The notes beneath the pieces were generated by a model, which saw nothing but the letters and a program-made list of their open reading frames with translations, was not told the DNA's origin and searched no databases. Positions 34,870 through 43,333 of a stretch of 50,482 nt of DNA are shown here, one piece after another. The translations under genes and the position numbers were made by a program. Source of the stretch: a virus; the IMG/VR virus record IMGVR_UViG_3300037427_002689, positions 1 to 50,482 of that record. One strand, 5' to 3'. Position 1 is the stretch's first letter. Every line of letters starts with the position of its first letter.

Positions 34870-35453
34870 AACACGATTTATCAGTAGTTGGAATCATACC
34901 AGCTAAAACAGATTCAACAAGATTGTTAAAGAAAAACTTACAAGTTATAAATGGTAAAACATTATTAGAACATTCATTAGATTATGCTAAAAACTCAGAA
35001 TACATTAAAACAATTATTGTATCAACTGAATCAGATGAAGTTAGAAAAATATGTAAATCATATGATAATATAATTGTTTTAGGTAGGCCTGAACATTTAT
35101 TAAAAGACGCTGAGGTAGCTGATGTTTATGTAGATATTTTTCAAAACCTTAATGATGATGTTTTAAAGGTAACATCAGGTGCAACACATATGGTAGCACT
35201 TCAACCCGACCATCCAGATAGGACAAGAAACATAGATGATATGTTGGATTACTTTGTGGATAACACATATGATGACTTAGTTACTGTTGATTCAAATGGG
35301 ACAAGAAATGGTTCAATAAGAATTACAAAAGCTCAATATGTAAAAGATGGTTCAATGAGTAGAAGAGTTGGTAGTATGTTAGACGATTGTACAAACATAC
35401 ATAGTGAAGAAGACTTAAAACAGGCGGAGGTAAATATAAAAAATGGATTATAA
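34866..35453 (+). CDS. CMP-sugar synthetase-like cytidylyltransferase (NeuA/KdsB type)
   Basis: The 195-residue protein begins VVGIIPAKTDSTRLLKKNL, matching the IPARxxSxRLPxKN nucleotide loop. ESDEVRKICKS and MVALQPDHPDRT follow the NeuA pattern. It would activate an acidic sugar such as a nonulosonic acid with CMP. The GT29-like protein at 37915 could be the matching transferase. Confidence 0.8.
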   Translation: MKHDLSVVGIIPAKTDSTRLLKKNLQVINGKTLLEHSLDYAKNSEYIKTIIVSTESDEVRKICKSYDNIIVLGRPEHLLKDAEVADVYVDIFQNLNDDVLKVTSGATHMVALQPDHPDRTRNIDDMLDYFVDNTYDDLVTVDSNGTRNGSIRITKAQYVKDGSMSRRVGSMLDDCTNIHSEEDLKQAEVNIKNGL

Positions 35454-36432
35454 TTTCTCTAATTATTCAGCAGAAGAAATTAAAAGTTTAGTTGAGGAAA
35501 AACCATTTTCACATTTCGTGATTGATGATTTTTTAGATGAAAAATTATTTAAAAAATTAGATGAAGACTTTTTAAATTTTTATGATAAATATGGAGTAAA
35601 TTTACAGAGTGTTTTAAATACAGCAAAAAATAATTCTAATCATAAGCTTACAGAAACTAATGAACCGATTGTTACATGGGGAAAACAACTTCACGAAATG
35701 AGTGGTGGTACAATAGATAAGTCTTTTAGATTACAAGGAGCTAATGTTCATCATAATGATAGAACTTTTGGTTACACTGTTGACTATGGTGGTAATGGTA
35801 AAGTATTGGATTCTTTTCAATCATTGTGTAATTTTTCAAGTGTTTGGGATAGTTTTTTGAATATTATTTACTCAAAAGAATTTTTTGATTATATGTTTTT
35901 TATATTTGAAGAAACAAAAGAATATAAGGTTAGAGTTGGAAATAAAAAAATAAATAAATGTCATAGTAATAAAATAGAAAATCCAAAAAATTTAAATTAT
36001 TTTACAGGAACAAAAATAAATAAATATATGGATAATTATGGTTGGTTTTTACATCCAGACACTAGTGATAAGGTTGTGTCATTTCTTTTATACATGGATA
36101 ATTCTGATTGGCCTGATGATTTAGTGGGTAATGGAACTCAATTATGGGAGTTTGGAAAAGAAGATACTAATTTTGATTTTAAGGAAGCATTTAAATATAA
36201 TGATAATTCAATTGATTTTCAATTAAGAGATGCCAGAACCAAAGAGGCTGGATTGTTAACTGATGAACAAAAGAAAAAAATGAAAGTTTATAAAAATATA
36301 GATTTTAAACCTAATAGATTGGTTGGGTTTATTCGTTCAGGCAATTCTTGGCATTCAATACTGCCAATGGAGTTACCTGAATTAGTTACTAGAAATTGTT
36401 TTCAAATAAATGTATGGGAGTGTAGTTCATAA
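35443..36432 (+). CDS. 2OG-Fe(II) oxygenase (prolyl-hydroxylase-like)
   Basis: The 329-residue protein has H204-x-D206 in GWFLHPDTSDK, a distal His304 in GNSWHSI and Arg317 in VTRNCFQINVW, the iron and 2-oxoglutarate ligands. N-terminal FSHFVIDDFL is typical of phage members of this group. Large marine phages often carry several such oxygenases, some in glycan clusters. The substrate is unknown; a sugar or virion protein is likely. Confidence 0.8.
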   Translation: MDYNFSNYSAEEIKSLVEEKPFSHFVIDDFLDEKLFKKLDEDFLNFYDKYGVNLQSVLNTAKNNSNHKLTETNEPIVTWGKQLHEMSGGTIDKSFRLQGANVHHNDRTFGYTVDYGGNGKVLDSFQSLCNFSSVWDSFLNIIYSKEFFDYMFFIFEETKEYKVRVGNKKINKCHSNKIENPKNLNYFTGTKINKYMDNYGWFLHPDTSDKVVSFLLYMDNSDWPDDLVGNGTQLWEFGKEDTNFDFKEAFKYNDNSIDFQLRDARTKEAGLLTDEQKKKMKVYKNIDFKPNRLVGFIRSGNSWHSILPMELPELVTRNCFQINVWECSS

Positions 36433-37277
36433 TGAATGAATATATAGATAAATTAATCCAAGATGATAAGTTAAGATTGTCAGTAGATAAATCTAAATCA
36501 TTTGGATTCAAGTTAGGTAACAAGTGGGTTGGTAAAGATAAAGTATTAATATCAGGACCTTGTTCGGTTGAGTCAAGAGATATGATTGTAGATTGGTCTC
36601 AAGAGTTAAAAGAAGTTGGAGTTGATGCGATTAGAGCTGGTGCTTACAAACCTTGTACTTATCCAATCAGAAGAGAAGTGAATGGTTGGAAAGAAGGAAT
36701 GAGGGAAGAAGGATTACACGCTATGATTGATGCTAAAGCCGAATGTGGTTTACCAATGGTATCAGAGATTATGGATGTGAAACAAATCACAACTCTTTCA
36801 ATGGACGCTATTGATGTGATTCAAGTTGGAACAAGAAACTTTCAAAACTATTCTTTATTAGATGAGTTTGGTAAGTTGGATAAACCAATATTATTAAAGA
36901 GAGGAACTTGGGGAACACTTGATGAGATACTTGGAGCTTGTGAAAGAATACTTGATGGTGGTAATGAGAAGATAGCTATATGTTTAAGAGGTGTTGTTGG
37001 AGCACCTTCTTATAGACATATCTTTCCTTCAACGAGATGGGCTCCCGATTTAATGATGATACCAGCATTACAACAATTTACAAACATACCAATCATATAC
37101 GACCCAAGTCACGCAACTGGTTACAGAGACTTTGTTGTACCTGTGTCTAAAGGAGCTATGTCGATGGGAGCAGATGGTTTAATAGTTGAGTGTCATCCAA
37201 ATCCAACTAAGTCAATTAGTGACGCTGACCAAGCAATTGGAATTGAAGAATTAAAACAAATAAAGGAAGTGTGTTAA
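36432..37277 (+). CDS. DAHP synthase-type aldolase (class I-beta, AroF-like)
   Basis: The 281-residue protein has LISGPCSVESRD, DAIRAGAYKPCTYP, VIQVGTRNFQNYSLL, KPILLKRGTWGT, IIYDPSHATGYRD and DGLIVECHPNP, the PEP-binding barrel shared by DAHP and KDO-8-P synthases. GTRNFQN and PSHA favour the I-beta DAHP group. It would condense PEP with an aldose phosphate. Beside a CMP-sugar synthetase, a keto-acid sugar product is also reasonable, so the exact reaction is open. Confidence 0.82.
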   Translation: MNEYIDKLIQDDKLRLSVDKSKSFGFKLGNKWVGKDKVLISGPCSVESRDMIVDWSQELKEVGVDAIRAGAYKPCTYPIRREVNGWKEGMREEGLHAMIDAKAECGLPMVSEIMDVKQITTLSMDAIDVIQVGTRNFQNYSLLDEFGKLDKPILLKRGTWGTLDEILGACERILDGGNEKIAICLRGVVGAPSYRHIFPSTRWAPDLMMIPALQQFTNIPIIYDPSHATGYRDFVVPVSKGAMSMGADGLIVECHPNPTKSISDADQAIGIEELKQIKEVC

Positions 37278-37915
37278 TGGATAACATATCGGTTATAATA
37301 AGAAATAGAAATGAAGAAAGATACATTGGTTACGCTATACAGTCAGTATTGGATACATTTGATAAACCTGAAATAATAGTTGTTGATAATAACTCAACAG
37401 ATAACTCAATGGGTATTGTGAATACTTATGATTTTGAAAACATTAAAACATATAATATGGATTCTTACACACCAGGTAAATCAATAAACTATGGTGTAAC
37501 AAAATGCTCTAATGATTATGTATTAGTTTTATCAGCTCATTCACAGATTATGAATTGTGAGTTTGGAAAAATAAAAGGTTTATTAGAAGAACATTGTGTA
37601 GTTGGTGGAAAACAAATACCAATATGGAATGGTAAGAAAATAAGTAGAAGATATGTTTGGTCTCATTTTGTAGAGAAAGATGTAATAAATCAATTTAGTG
37701 AAAGTGAAAATAGATATTTTTTACACAATGCATTTGCATTTTATAGGAAACAAATATTAATAGATAATCCATTTGATGAAACTTTATCGGGTAAAGAAGA
37801 TAGATATTGGGTTAATGATATGATTAATAAAGGTGCTAAATCTTATTATAACTCAGACATAATATGTCATCATCACTATACAGATAATGGTGCAACTTGG
37901 AAGGGTATTGGTTAA
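37277..37915 (+). CDS. Glycosyltransferase family 2-like
   Basis: I chose ATG 37277, overlapping the upstream stop and behind AAGGAAG (212 residues). It has ISVIIRNRNEERYIGYAI, EIIVVDNNSTDNS and VLVLSAHSQIM in place of a plain DxD. SGKEDRYWVNDM fits the acceptor-side ED motif. It is likely a sugar transferase in the same glycan pathway. Confidence 0.8.
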   Translation: MDNISVIIRNRNEERYIGYAIQSVLDTFDKPEIIVVDNNSTDNSMGIVNTYDFENIKTYNMDSYTPGKSINYGVTKCSNDYVLVLSAHSQIMNCEFGKIKGLLEEHCVVGGKQIPIWNGKKISRRYVWSHFVEKDVINQFSESENRYFLHNAFAFYRKQILIDNPFDETLSGKEDRYWVNDMINKGAKSYYNSDIICHHHYTDNGATWKGIG

Positions 37916-38514
37916 TGAGTAAAATTTTAATAATTGGAAATGGCCCATCAGCTATTGAAAAAGAATATGGTGAAGTAATTGATTCTGATAGATGGGATGT
38001 TGTGATGAGATTTAACCGTTGGGATAAAAATGATGATGGAACAGAGCATGATGATTATTCAAAATATATTGGAACTCGATGTGATTATTGGATGATAAAT
38101 GATTTAAGATTGCAGGTGGGAATAGATAGGAGAAATGATTATTCTGGTGTATTTATTGTCTGTCCAAAATTTAAATATAATCATCAATTATTTGAGCAGA
38201 TACAAAATCAATATGAAAATATAACATTTGTACCTGTAGAGTATGAAGACTATATAAATGAAAATATTATAAATTTTAATCCTCAATGGCCTAGTACAGG
38301 TGTAGTTGGAATGTATTTTGCAACATTACATTTTGATGAAGTTGTTTTGCATGGTTTTGACACTTATTCACAAGATAAAATTCATTATTTTGAAGATAAA
38401 GAAAATAACTTAAAGAAAAGACCAAATAAAGCTCACAAACCAAGTAAAGAATTAGAGTTTATAAAATTAATTAAAGAAAAATATAATGTAAAATTATTGG
38501 AGGATGTATTATGA
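37915..38514 (+). CDS. Sialyltransferase-like (GT29-type) protein
   Basis: I chose ATG 37915 in a TAATG overlap (199 residues). ILIIGNGPSAIEKEYG with DVVMRFNRWD resembles the large sialyl motif of GT29 enzymes, and WPSTGVVGMYFATLHFDEVVLHGFD resembles the small motif. It would transfer a CMP-activated acidic sugar, matching the synthetase at 34866. The family link is by motif only. Confidence 0.65.
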   Translation: MSKILIIGNGPSAIEKEYGEVIDSDRWDVVMRFNRWDKNDDGTEHDDYSKYIGTRCDYWMINDLRLQVGIDRRNDYSGVFIVCPKFKYNHQLFEQIQNQYENITFVPVEYEDYINENIINFNPQWPSTGVVGMYFATLHFDEVVLHGFDTYSQDKIHYFEDKENNLKKRPNKAHKPSKELEFIKLIKEKYNVKLLEDVL

Positions 38515-39431
38515 GATGTGTAGTTACAGGTGGTGCAGGTTTTATAGGTAGTAATCTTGTTGATGAATTGATAAAAGATGGTCACGAAGTAATTATTTTT
38601 GATGACTTATCTACTGGTAGAGAAGAAAATATAAATTCAAAAGCTAAATTATTTAGATTTGATATATCAAAAGAAGAATTTTTCGATATACCAATAATGG
38701 AGGATATAATGACTGGAGTCGATGTGGTGTTTCACACAGCAGCTTTGGCTAGAGTTCAACCATCGATAGAAGACCCAATTACTTATCATAATGTGAATGT
38801 CAATGGGACACTAAATTTGTTAAAAGCTTGTGTTGATTATGGTGTGAATAGATTTGTGTTTAGTTCATCATCTTCAGTATATGGTGATGTAGAAGAAAAA
38901 GACTTACCAACATCAGAAAATTCTGAATTGAATCCCATGAGTCCGTATGCTATACATAAATTAATTGGAGAACAATATTGTAAATTGTTTTCAGAGATAT
39001 ATAATTTAGAAACTGTGTCTTTAAGATATTTTAATGTCTACGGTGAAAGACAACCAATTGAAGGTGCTTATACTTTGGTGATGGGGGCTTTTGCTAAACA
39101 GATGTTAGAGAACAAACCAATGACAATTAGAGGTGATGGAGAACAAAGACGGGATTTTACCTATGTAGGTGATGTGGTTGATGCTAACATAAGAGCTGGT
39201 TTTTATGAACATCCAATATGGGGAGAAGTTTTTAATGTGGGTAATGGTGATAATCGTTCAGTAAATCAAATAGCTGATATGATGGGTGGTGAGACAATTG
39301 GAGTAGAACCTGTTATTGAACCAAAATTAACATTAGCAGATAATAACAAAATTAAAAAAATGTTTAATTGGAAACCGACAATTAATTTAGAAGATTGGTT
39401 ACCAAAATGGAAAAAAGGACTTAATCTATGA
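38511..39431 (+). CDS. NAD-dependent sugar epimerase/dehydratase (UDP-glucose 4-epimerase-like)
   Basis: The 306-residue short-chain enzyme has VTGGAGFIGSNLVDEL (NAD loop), FSSSSSVYG and the catalytic YAIHK (Tyr-x3-Lys), then LRYFNVYGERQ and RDFTYVGDVV. It interconverts nucleotide sugars for the glycan island. The full family length is present. Confidence 0.9.
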   Translation: MRCVVTGGAGFIGSNLVDELIKDGHEVIIFDDLSTGREENINSKAKLFRFDISKEEFFDIPIMEDIMTGVDVVFHTAALARVQPSIEDPITYHNVNVNGTLNLLKACVDYGVNRFVFSSSSSVYGDVEEKDLPTSENSELNPMSPYAIHKLIGEQYCKLFSEIYNLETVSLRYFNVYGERQPIEGAYTLVMGAFAKQMLENKPMTIRGDGEQRRDFTYVGDVVDANIRAGFYEHPIWGEVFNVGNGDNRSVNQIADMMGGETIGVEPVIEPKLTLADNNKIKKMFNWKPTINLEDWLPKWKKGLNL

Positions 39432-40276
39432 AAATAGGAATAGTAGGACAAGGTTATGTGGGAACTGCGGTTAAGGAAGTGTTTAGTAAACACTATGAAG
39501 TAGAAACATATGATTTAGATAAAGATAAATGTAGTGTTGATTATTTAGAAGACATCGTTGAGTTATCAAACATTATATTTGTGTGTGTTCCAACACCGAT
39601 GAAAAAAGATGGTAGTTGTGATACAAGTATAGTTGAGAGTGTGGTTAAAGATATAAATGATATGGTTGTGAGTAGAAATGTATCAGGTAGAATAGTTGCA
39701 ATTAAATCCACTATACCACCTGGAACAACAAATAGATTAAATAAAGAATGTCATAACATATCAGTAATATTCAATCCAGAGTTTTTAACTGAAGCTAATT
39801 TCATTGATGATTTCAAGAATCAGAATAGAATTATAATTGGTGGTGAAAGACTATCAACAACAAAGTTAAGACAAGTGTATTCATTGGTTTTTCCCAATGT
39901 TACAATTATAAAAACAGGTTCTATAACTGCTGAGATGGTTAAGTATATGACTAACACATTCTTAGCTACAAAAGTATCATTTGCTAATGAGATGAAAATG
40001 ATATGTGACAAGATTGATATTGACTATGATAAAGTTGTGGAGTATTCTACATATGATGAAAGACTTGGTAAATCACATTGGGCAGTTCCAGGTCCTGATG
40101 GAAAATTAGGTTTTGGTGGTAGTTGTTTCCCTAAAGATGTAAATGCGCTGATACACTTAGCAGGTGAATTGGAATTATGTACAGAAGTTTTAATGGGTGC
40201 TTGGAATACTAATTTAAGGGTTAGACCAGAAGAAGATTGGAAAGAATTAAAAGGAAGGGCAGTAACAGATGAGTAG
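39428..40276 (+). CDS. UDP-glucose/GDP-mannose dehydrogenase-like, short
   Basis: The 282-residue protein has KIGIVGQGYVGTAV (NAD loop), FVCVPTPMKKDGSC, STIPPGTT, FNPEFLTEANFIDDF and the active-site Cys in GFGGSCFPKD. Full-length family members run 400 aa or more. This one stops soon after the central helix, so the C-terminal UDP-sugar-binding domain is absent. Whether it is a compact enzyme or a truncated one cannot be told. Confidence 0.82.
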   Translation: MKIGIVGQGYVGTAVKEVFSKHYEVETYDLDKDKCSVDYLEDIVELSNIIFVCVPTPMKKDGSCDTSIVESVVKDINDMVVSRNVSGRIVAIKSTIPPGTTNRLNKECHNISVIFNPEFLTEANFIDDFKNQNRIIIGGERLSTTKLRQVYSLVFPNVTIIKTGSITAEMVKYMTNTFLATKVSFANEMKMICDKIDIDYDKVVEYSTYDERLGKSHWAVPGPDGKLGFGGSCFPKDVNALIHLAGELELCTEVLMGAWNTNLRVRPEEDWKELKGRAVTDE

Positions 40277-40427
40277 TAAAAAACCAGCAGTACCAATAAA
40301 ACAAGCTGAAGAAAGATTAAGATATTTAAAATCAGAGTTAGCTCACGAAGGTTATCACGATGGTTGGACTCTTAAAGGTATGAGAGAAGAAGTTGAATGG
40401 TTAGAAAAAGAATTAAAAAAAGCTTGA
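40269..40427 (+). CDS. Small helical protein ending in the P5 promoter
   Basis: The frame from ATG 40269 overlaps the dehydrogenase stop and encodes 52 residues (AEERLRYLKSELAHEG ...). Its last codons KKA-TGA are the A-tract and -35 of promoter P5. Function unknown. Confidence 0.6.
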   Translation: MSSKKPAVPIKQAEERLRYLKSELAHEGYHDGWTLKGMREEVEWLEKELKKA

Positions 40428-40453
40428 CTTTAATAGTAAAAAACCCTTATATT
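40414..40453 (+). promoter_or_regulatory. Promoter P5
   Basis: An A7 tract and GC run into TTGACT (40424-40429), an 18 bp spacer and TATATT (40448-40453). It starts the accessory gene run after the glycan island. The -35 contains the upstream gene's stop codon. Confidence 0.8.
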
Positions 40454-40467
40454 AATAGGAGACAAAA

Positions 40468-40605
40468 ATGTCTAAGATAGATTATTTAAATTATGATGAT
40501 GTCAGAGAAGATAGAAGACAACAAAAGAAATTTAAAAAGAAAAAAGGTCTGAAAGAGGCTAAAAACAAAAGGAGAAAAAAGAAATATGGTAGAAAAGATA
40601 ATTAA
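40468..40605 (+). CDS. Tiny Lys/Arg-rich protein
   Basis: The ATG follows AGGAGA and the 45-residue product is about one-third Lys/Arg (QQKKFKKKKGLKE, then KNKRRKKKYGRK). It is likely nucleic-acid-binding. It overlaps the lipoprotein gene's start by 20 bases and is the first gene after P5. Confidence 0.55.
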   Translation: MSKIDYLNYDDVREDRRQQKKFKKKKGLKEAKNKRRKKKYGRKDN

Positions 40606-41044
40606 ATATATATTTATATATACAATATGTGTAATATTCATTGGTTGTGAATCCAATCCAATGACACCATCACAAGAGTTTTGTGATTATTGTTATTTGA
40701 AATTAGAAGCACCATATTTAACACTTGATGAGAATGATTACTATCATTTAGATTATATTGATGGTGCATTACAAACATTCACAAGATTAGATGCTTATGT
40801 TGGATATGATTTAGAATATTTGGGATGGGCTACAGACATAACTTTTGAGGGATGCACTTGGAATTATTGTGAAGATATTTCAGTTGTGAATGGTGCAAGT
40901 TACACAGGAGATGATGGTTATGGACACACGATGATGGGTGTCTATGAAGGAAACATAGGTGATACAGCTACAGTTTGGGTAGGGTATTATGACAATTATG
41001 GTAAACAATGGTTAGATAGTATAAAGGTAATAATAGATGAATAA
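40586..41044 (+). CDS. Predicted lipoprotein
   Basis: The 152-residue protein has an N-terminal hydrophobic helix and a lipobox FIGC, with Cys near residue 20, followed by ESNPMTP. The rest is Tyr/Trp/Gly-rich beta sequence with further cysteines. The CxSNPx opening is like that of the trypsin lipoprotein at 12661 (CNDSNPL). A surface role such as blocking superinfection is only a guess. Confidence 0.65.
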   Translation: MVEKIIKYIFIYTICVIFIGCESNPMTPSQEFCDYCYLKLEAPYLTLDENDYYHLDYIDGALQTFTRLDAYVGYDLEYLGWATDITFEGCTWNYCEDISVVNGASYTGDDGYGHTMMGVYEGNIGDTATVWVGYYDNYGKQWLDSIKVIIDE

Positions 41045-41255
41045 ATTAGGTAGTTATATAACAAAATTAATGACAACTGTTCTTGATTCAGAACAAGAAC
41101 AATTTGTAAGAGATTTAGCATTAAGTGAGTTAGAAAGACTTAATGTTGATGTAAACGAGTTTATCAGAAAACATACAAAAGATGATTTTGATAAAGCAAA
41201 AGAAACAGAAAAAAAGTTATTACAGGAGGACAAGAAAAATGTCAAAGATAAGTAA
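41037..41255 (+). CDS. Small helical hypothetical protein
   Basis: The 72-residue protein overlaps the lipoprotein stop. It is helical with a charged C-terminus (TEKKLLQEDKKNVKDK). Function unknown. Confidence 0.55.
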   Translation: MNKLGSYITKLMTTVLDSEQEQFVRDLALSELERLNVDVNEFIRKHTKDDFDKAKETEKKLLQEDKKNVKDK

Positions 41256-41481
41256 AGAAGGTTACAACCAAATAAAAGTGATTAAAAATGCACTTGATTC
41301 AATGTATGATAAACTAGATAGAGCATTATACATTCCAAAAGGTAAAACACCAAAAAACATTGATGGTAGTTATGAAAAAGTAAATGTTTTTGAATCAGTT
41401 CAATCAGAGTTTGAAGCTATATCAGGTATAGTAGAACTTAGTGGAACTTGGGAAGAGGTAGGAGAGCAGGATGCCAAATAA
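41239..41481 (+). CDS. Small hypothetical protein
   Basis: I chose ATG 41239 (80 residues), which follows AGGAGG; a longer in-frame start lies within the previous gene. It is helical (YNQIKVIKNALDSMYDKLDRA), with no motif. Both ends overlap neighbouring genes. Confidence 0.55.
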   Translation: MSKISKEGYNQIKVIKNALDSMYDKLDRALYIPKGKTPKNIDGSYEKVNVFESVQSEFEAISGIVELSGTWEEVGEQDAK

Positions 41482-41701
41482 TAACCCAACAAGAGATCAC
41501 TTTGATCCACCAAGTAATCAAAGTAAAGATTTTGAAGAATTTTATTTTCAAGATTTGGAACTTGATGAATTGTTTTGGCAAACTAATAGACCAGAAGAAA
41601 GTAATCCCTGGAGGAAGTCAAGTCAAACACAAGGTAAAAATCTTAAAACTCAAACACTTCATAATTTTGATTTAAAAACAAAAGTATATCAGAAGATATA
41701 A
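41471..41701 (+). CDS. Small hypothetical protein
   Basis: The 76-residue frame starts behind AGGAG and ends in a TAATG overlap with the HNH-like gene. It is polar, Asn/Gln/Phe-rich and without a recognisable domain. Confidence 0.5.
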   Translation: MPNNNPTRDHFDPPSNQSKDFEEFYFQDLELDELFWQTNRPEESNPWRKSSQTQGKNLKTQTLHNFDLKTKVYQKI

Positions 41702-42204
41702 TGAGTGCAAATCGTCCACTAAACATTCCTGGTAGGAGAAAAGTAATAACCAAGAATATGATTTTAGAGGCTCAGAAACATACTAAGTCCAATATGGCAG
41801 CAGCTAAATGGATGAATGTATGTTACACGACTTATAGGAAATGGGCCAAGTATTATAAAGTATTCGACCAACATTTGAATCAAACTGGTATTGGTATCCA
41901 AAAAGGTTGGGTAACCAGAACCACAAATGTTGAAGATATAATACTTGGTAAGAGAAAAGTTCCAAGAAAGTGGAGTCAATCAACAGTCAAAGAAGAGTTA
42001 ATCAAAAAAGGCTATTGGTTAGAAGAGTGTCATAATTGTGGTTATAATGAAACTAATTTGGCTACAAATAAGGTTTGTTTAGGGATAGATTTCAAAAATG
42101 GTGATAGTAAAGATTGGTTAAACGATAATATAAGACTTTTATGTGCTAATTGTTATTATTCATTCAATGGATATTTTCCAAGCGCTAAAAAGTTTTGTAA
42201 ATAG
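41701..42204 (+). CDS. HNH-like DNA-binding protein with lost catalytic histidines
   Basis: The 167-residue protein has an N-terminal helix-turn-helix-like part (KNMILEAQKHTKSNMAAAKWM). The C-terminal HNH frame is CHNCGY, LGIDFKNGD and IRLLCANCYYSF. The zinc cysteines remain, but the usual DH is DF and the final NCH is NCY, so both catalytic histidines are replaced. It is more likely a DNA-binding regulator than a nuclease. It overlaps the previous gene by one base. Confidence 0.65.
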   Translation: MSANRPLNIPGRRKVITKNMILEAQKHTKSNMAAAKWMNVCYTTYRKWAKYYKVFDQHLNQTGIGIQKGWVTRTTNVEDIILGKRKVPRKWSQSTVKEELIKKGYWLEECHNCGYNETNLATNKVCLGIDFKNGDSKDWLNDNIRLLCANCYYSFNGYFPSAKKFCK

Positions 42205-42217
42205 GAGATAGTTATAG

Positions 42218-42418
42218 ATGAAAGATGTACGGGGTAGGGTATTAAAAATAAGTGACAGAGTTAGAATAGAAGAGGATATTCCATCAGTTGATGGTATGTT
42301 ATATAAGGATACCATAGTAAAAGTTGATAGTCTTGATGAGAGTAAAGTAAGAGTTCAAGACAGAAGTGGGAAACTTTGGTGGGTTGCATATAATCAAGTA
42401 AGTGCTAGTTTTCTATAA
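42218..42418 (+). CDS. Small SH3-like hypothetical protein
   Basis: The 66-residue protein is strand-rich (GRVLKISDRVRIEED, YKDTIVKVDSL, VRVQDRSGKLWWV), like a small barrel. It starts about 20 bases behind TAGGAGA and ends in a TAATG overlap. Confidence 0.55.
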   Translation: MKDVRGRVLKISDRVRIEEDIPSVDGMLYKDTIVKVDSLDESKVRVQDRSGKLWWVAYNQVSASFL

Positions 42419-42666
42419 TGGGGTATGATATGGAAATGGATGACTTTCACGATGAGAAAGATTTTAACGAAAAAGAACTCGAAAGATTAAAAAAAGAAAT
42501 CTTAGATGAAGCTAAAAAGGTTGTTGAAAACTATGTTGATAACCCAAGTGATATTTCAGGTAGTGTGGTTAATATACACGAAGATAGCCCATTCTTAGAT
42601 GAAGACAAAAGTGGAGAACCAGCGTTTAGTGGTAGTCGTTGGACTAAAATAATAAAGAGAAAATAA
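42418..42666 (+). CDS. Acidic small hypothetical protein
   Basis: The 82-residue protein is rich in Asp/Glu/Lys and is helical then disordered. Overlaps with both neighbours support it as a real gene. No family recognised. Confidence 0.5.
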   Translation: MGYDMEMDDFHDEKDFNEKELERLKKEILDEAKKVVENYVDNPSDISGSVVNIHEDSPFLDEDKSGEPAFSGSRWTKIIKRK

Positions 42667-43088
42667 TGTTAATAAAAGAATTTATATCAGAAACAAATAA
42701 AAACAAAATGATTTCAGATTTATTGAAACATTACAAAGTTGGTAGTGTTAAGGTTAAGACAAAATCAATGAAAGACCACGCACACTACAATGTAGACACT
42801 GGTACTTTGGAATTATCTACACGATATAAAACCATTAAAAACAGGCAGTTAAAAGAGTTCTTGATTACAATCATACACGAAATCAGACACGCTATGGATG
42901 CCAAGAAATATGGTTGGAAGAAGTTTAAAGAAATGTATGAAATGGAAATAGCTCAATGGCAAGCTAAAAATCCAGGTAAAGAAGATGATTGGTATAAAAA
43001 CCTTTCATTTGAAATAGAAGCAGAAAAGTTTGGACAAAAGAATTGGTCTAAATGGAAAACTAAATTTAAAAAAGAGGGTTTAATTTAA
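42666..43088 (+). CDS. HExxH zinc metalloprotease-like protein
   Basis: The 140-residue protein has ITIIHEIRHAMD (HExxH zinc site) and, about 40 residues on, FEIEAEKFG, whose Glu could be the third ligand. This is the pattern of small SprT/IrrE-like phage metalloproteins. The target is unknown. It is coupled on both sides by TAATG overlaps. Confidence 0.7.
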   Translation: MLIKEFISETNKNKMISDLLKHYKVGSVKVKTKSMKDHAHYNVDTGTLELSTRYKTIKNRQLKEFLITIIHEIRHAMDAKKYGWKKFKEMYEMEIAQWQAKNPGKEDDWYKNLSFEIEAEKFGQKNWSKWKTKFKKEGLI

Positions 43089-43246
43089 TGTATGAGTTAG
43101 TATTAAAAGATGAAGTGGTAGACAGAGCACCATTAGCTAATCTAAAACAAGCTAAAACATTCTTTATGAAAAGAAAACATATGACAGAATCACAATTTGA
43201 CGAATTGGGTTATTCTGTTAGATTGGTTGAACCAAAAGTAAGATAA
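43088..43246 (+). CDS. Small hypothetical protein before tRNA-Ala
   Basis: The 52-residue frame begins in a TAATG overlap with the metalloprotease. It reads MYELVLKDEVVDRAP and ends 6 bases before the tRNA. No motif. Confidence 0.5.
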   Translation: MYELVLKDEVVDRAPLANLKQAKTFFMKRKHMTESQFDELGYSVRLVEPKVR

Positions 43247-43252
43247 ATTATT

Positions 43253-43325
43253 GGGGCTGTAACTCAGTTGGGAGAGTGCTTCCCTTGCACGGAAGAAGTC
43301 GCAGGTTCGAATCCTGTCAGCTCCA
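43253..43325 (+). tRNA. tRNA-Ala (anticodon UGC)
   Basis: The 73-base sequence folds as a full cloverleaf. The acceptor GGGGCTG pairs with CAGCTCC (one G-U). The anticodon stem is CTTCC/GGAAG with loop CTTGCAC, so the anticodon is TGC. The T arm is GCAGG-TTCGAAT-CCTGT and the discriminator is A. The 3' CCA is not encoded (CAC follows). The D-loop has AGTTGGGA with the GG pair. Confidence 0.95.
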
Positions 43326-43333
43326 CACCTCAT

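Noticed and set aside
36432-37277. KDO-8-phosphate synthase as the sole call
   Set aside because: The barrel is shared, but the GTRNFQN and PSHA words fit class I-beta DAHP synthases better, so only the wider family is claimed.
41448-41675. 75-residue frame overlapping the 41471 gene
   Set aside because: It overlaps a better frame that has a ribosome site and a coupled stop; its sequence looks like a shifted translation.
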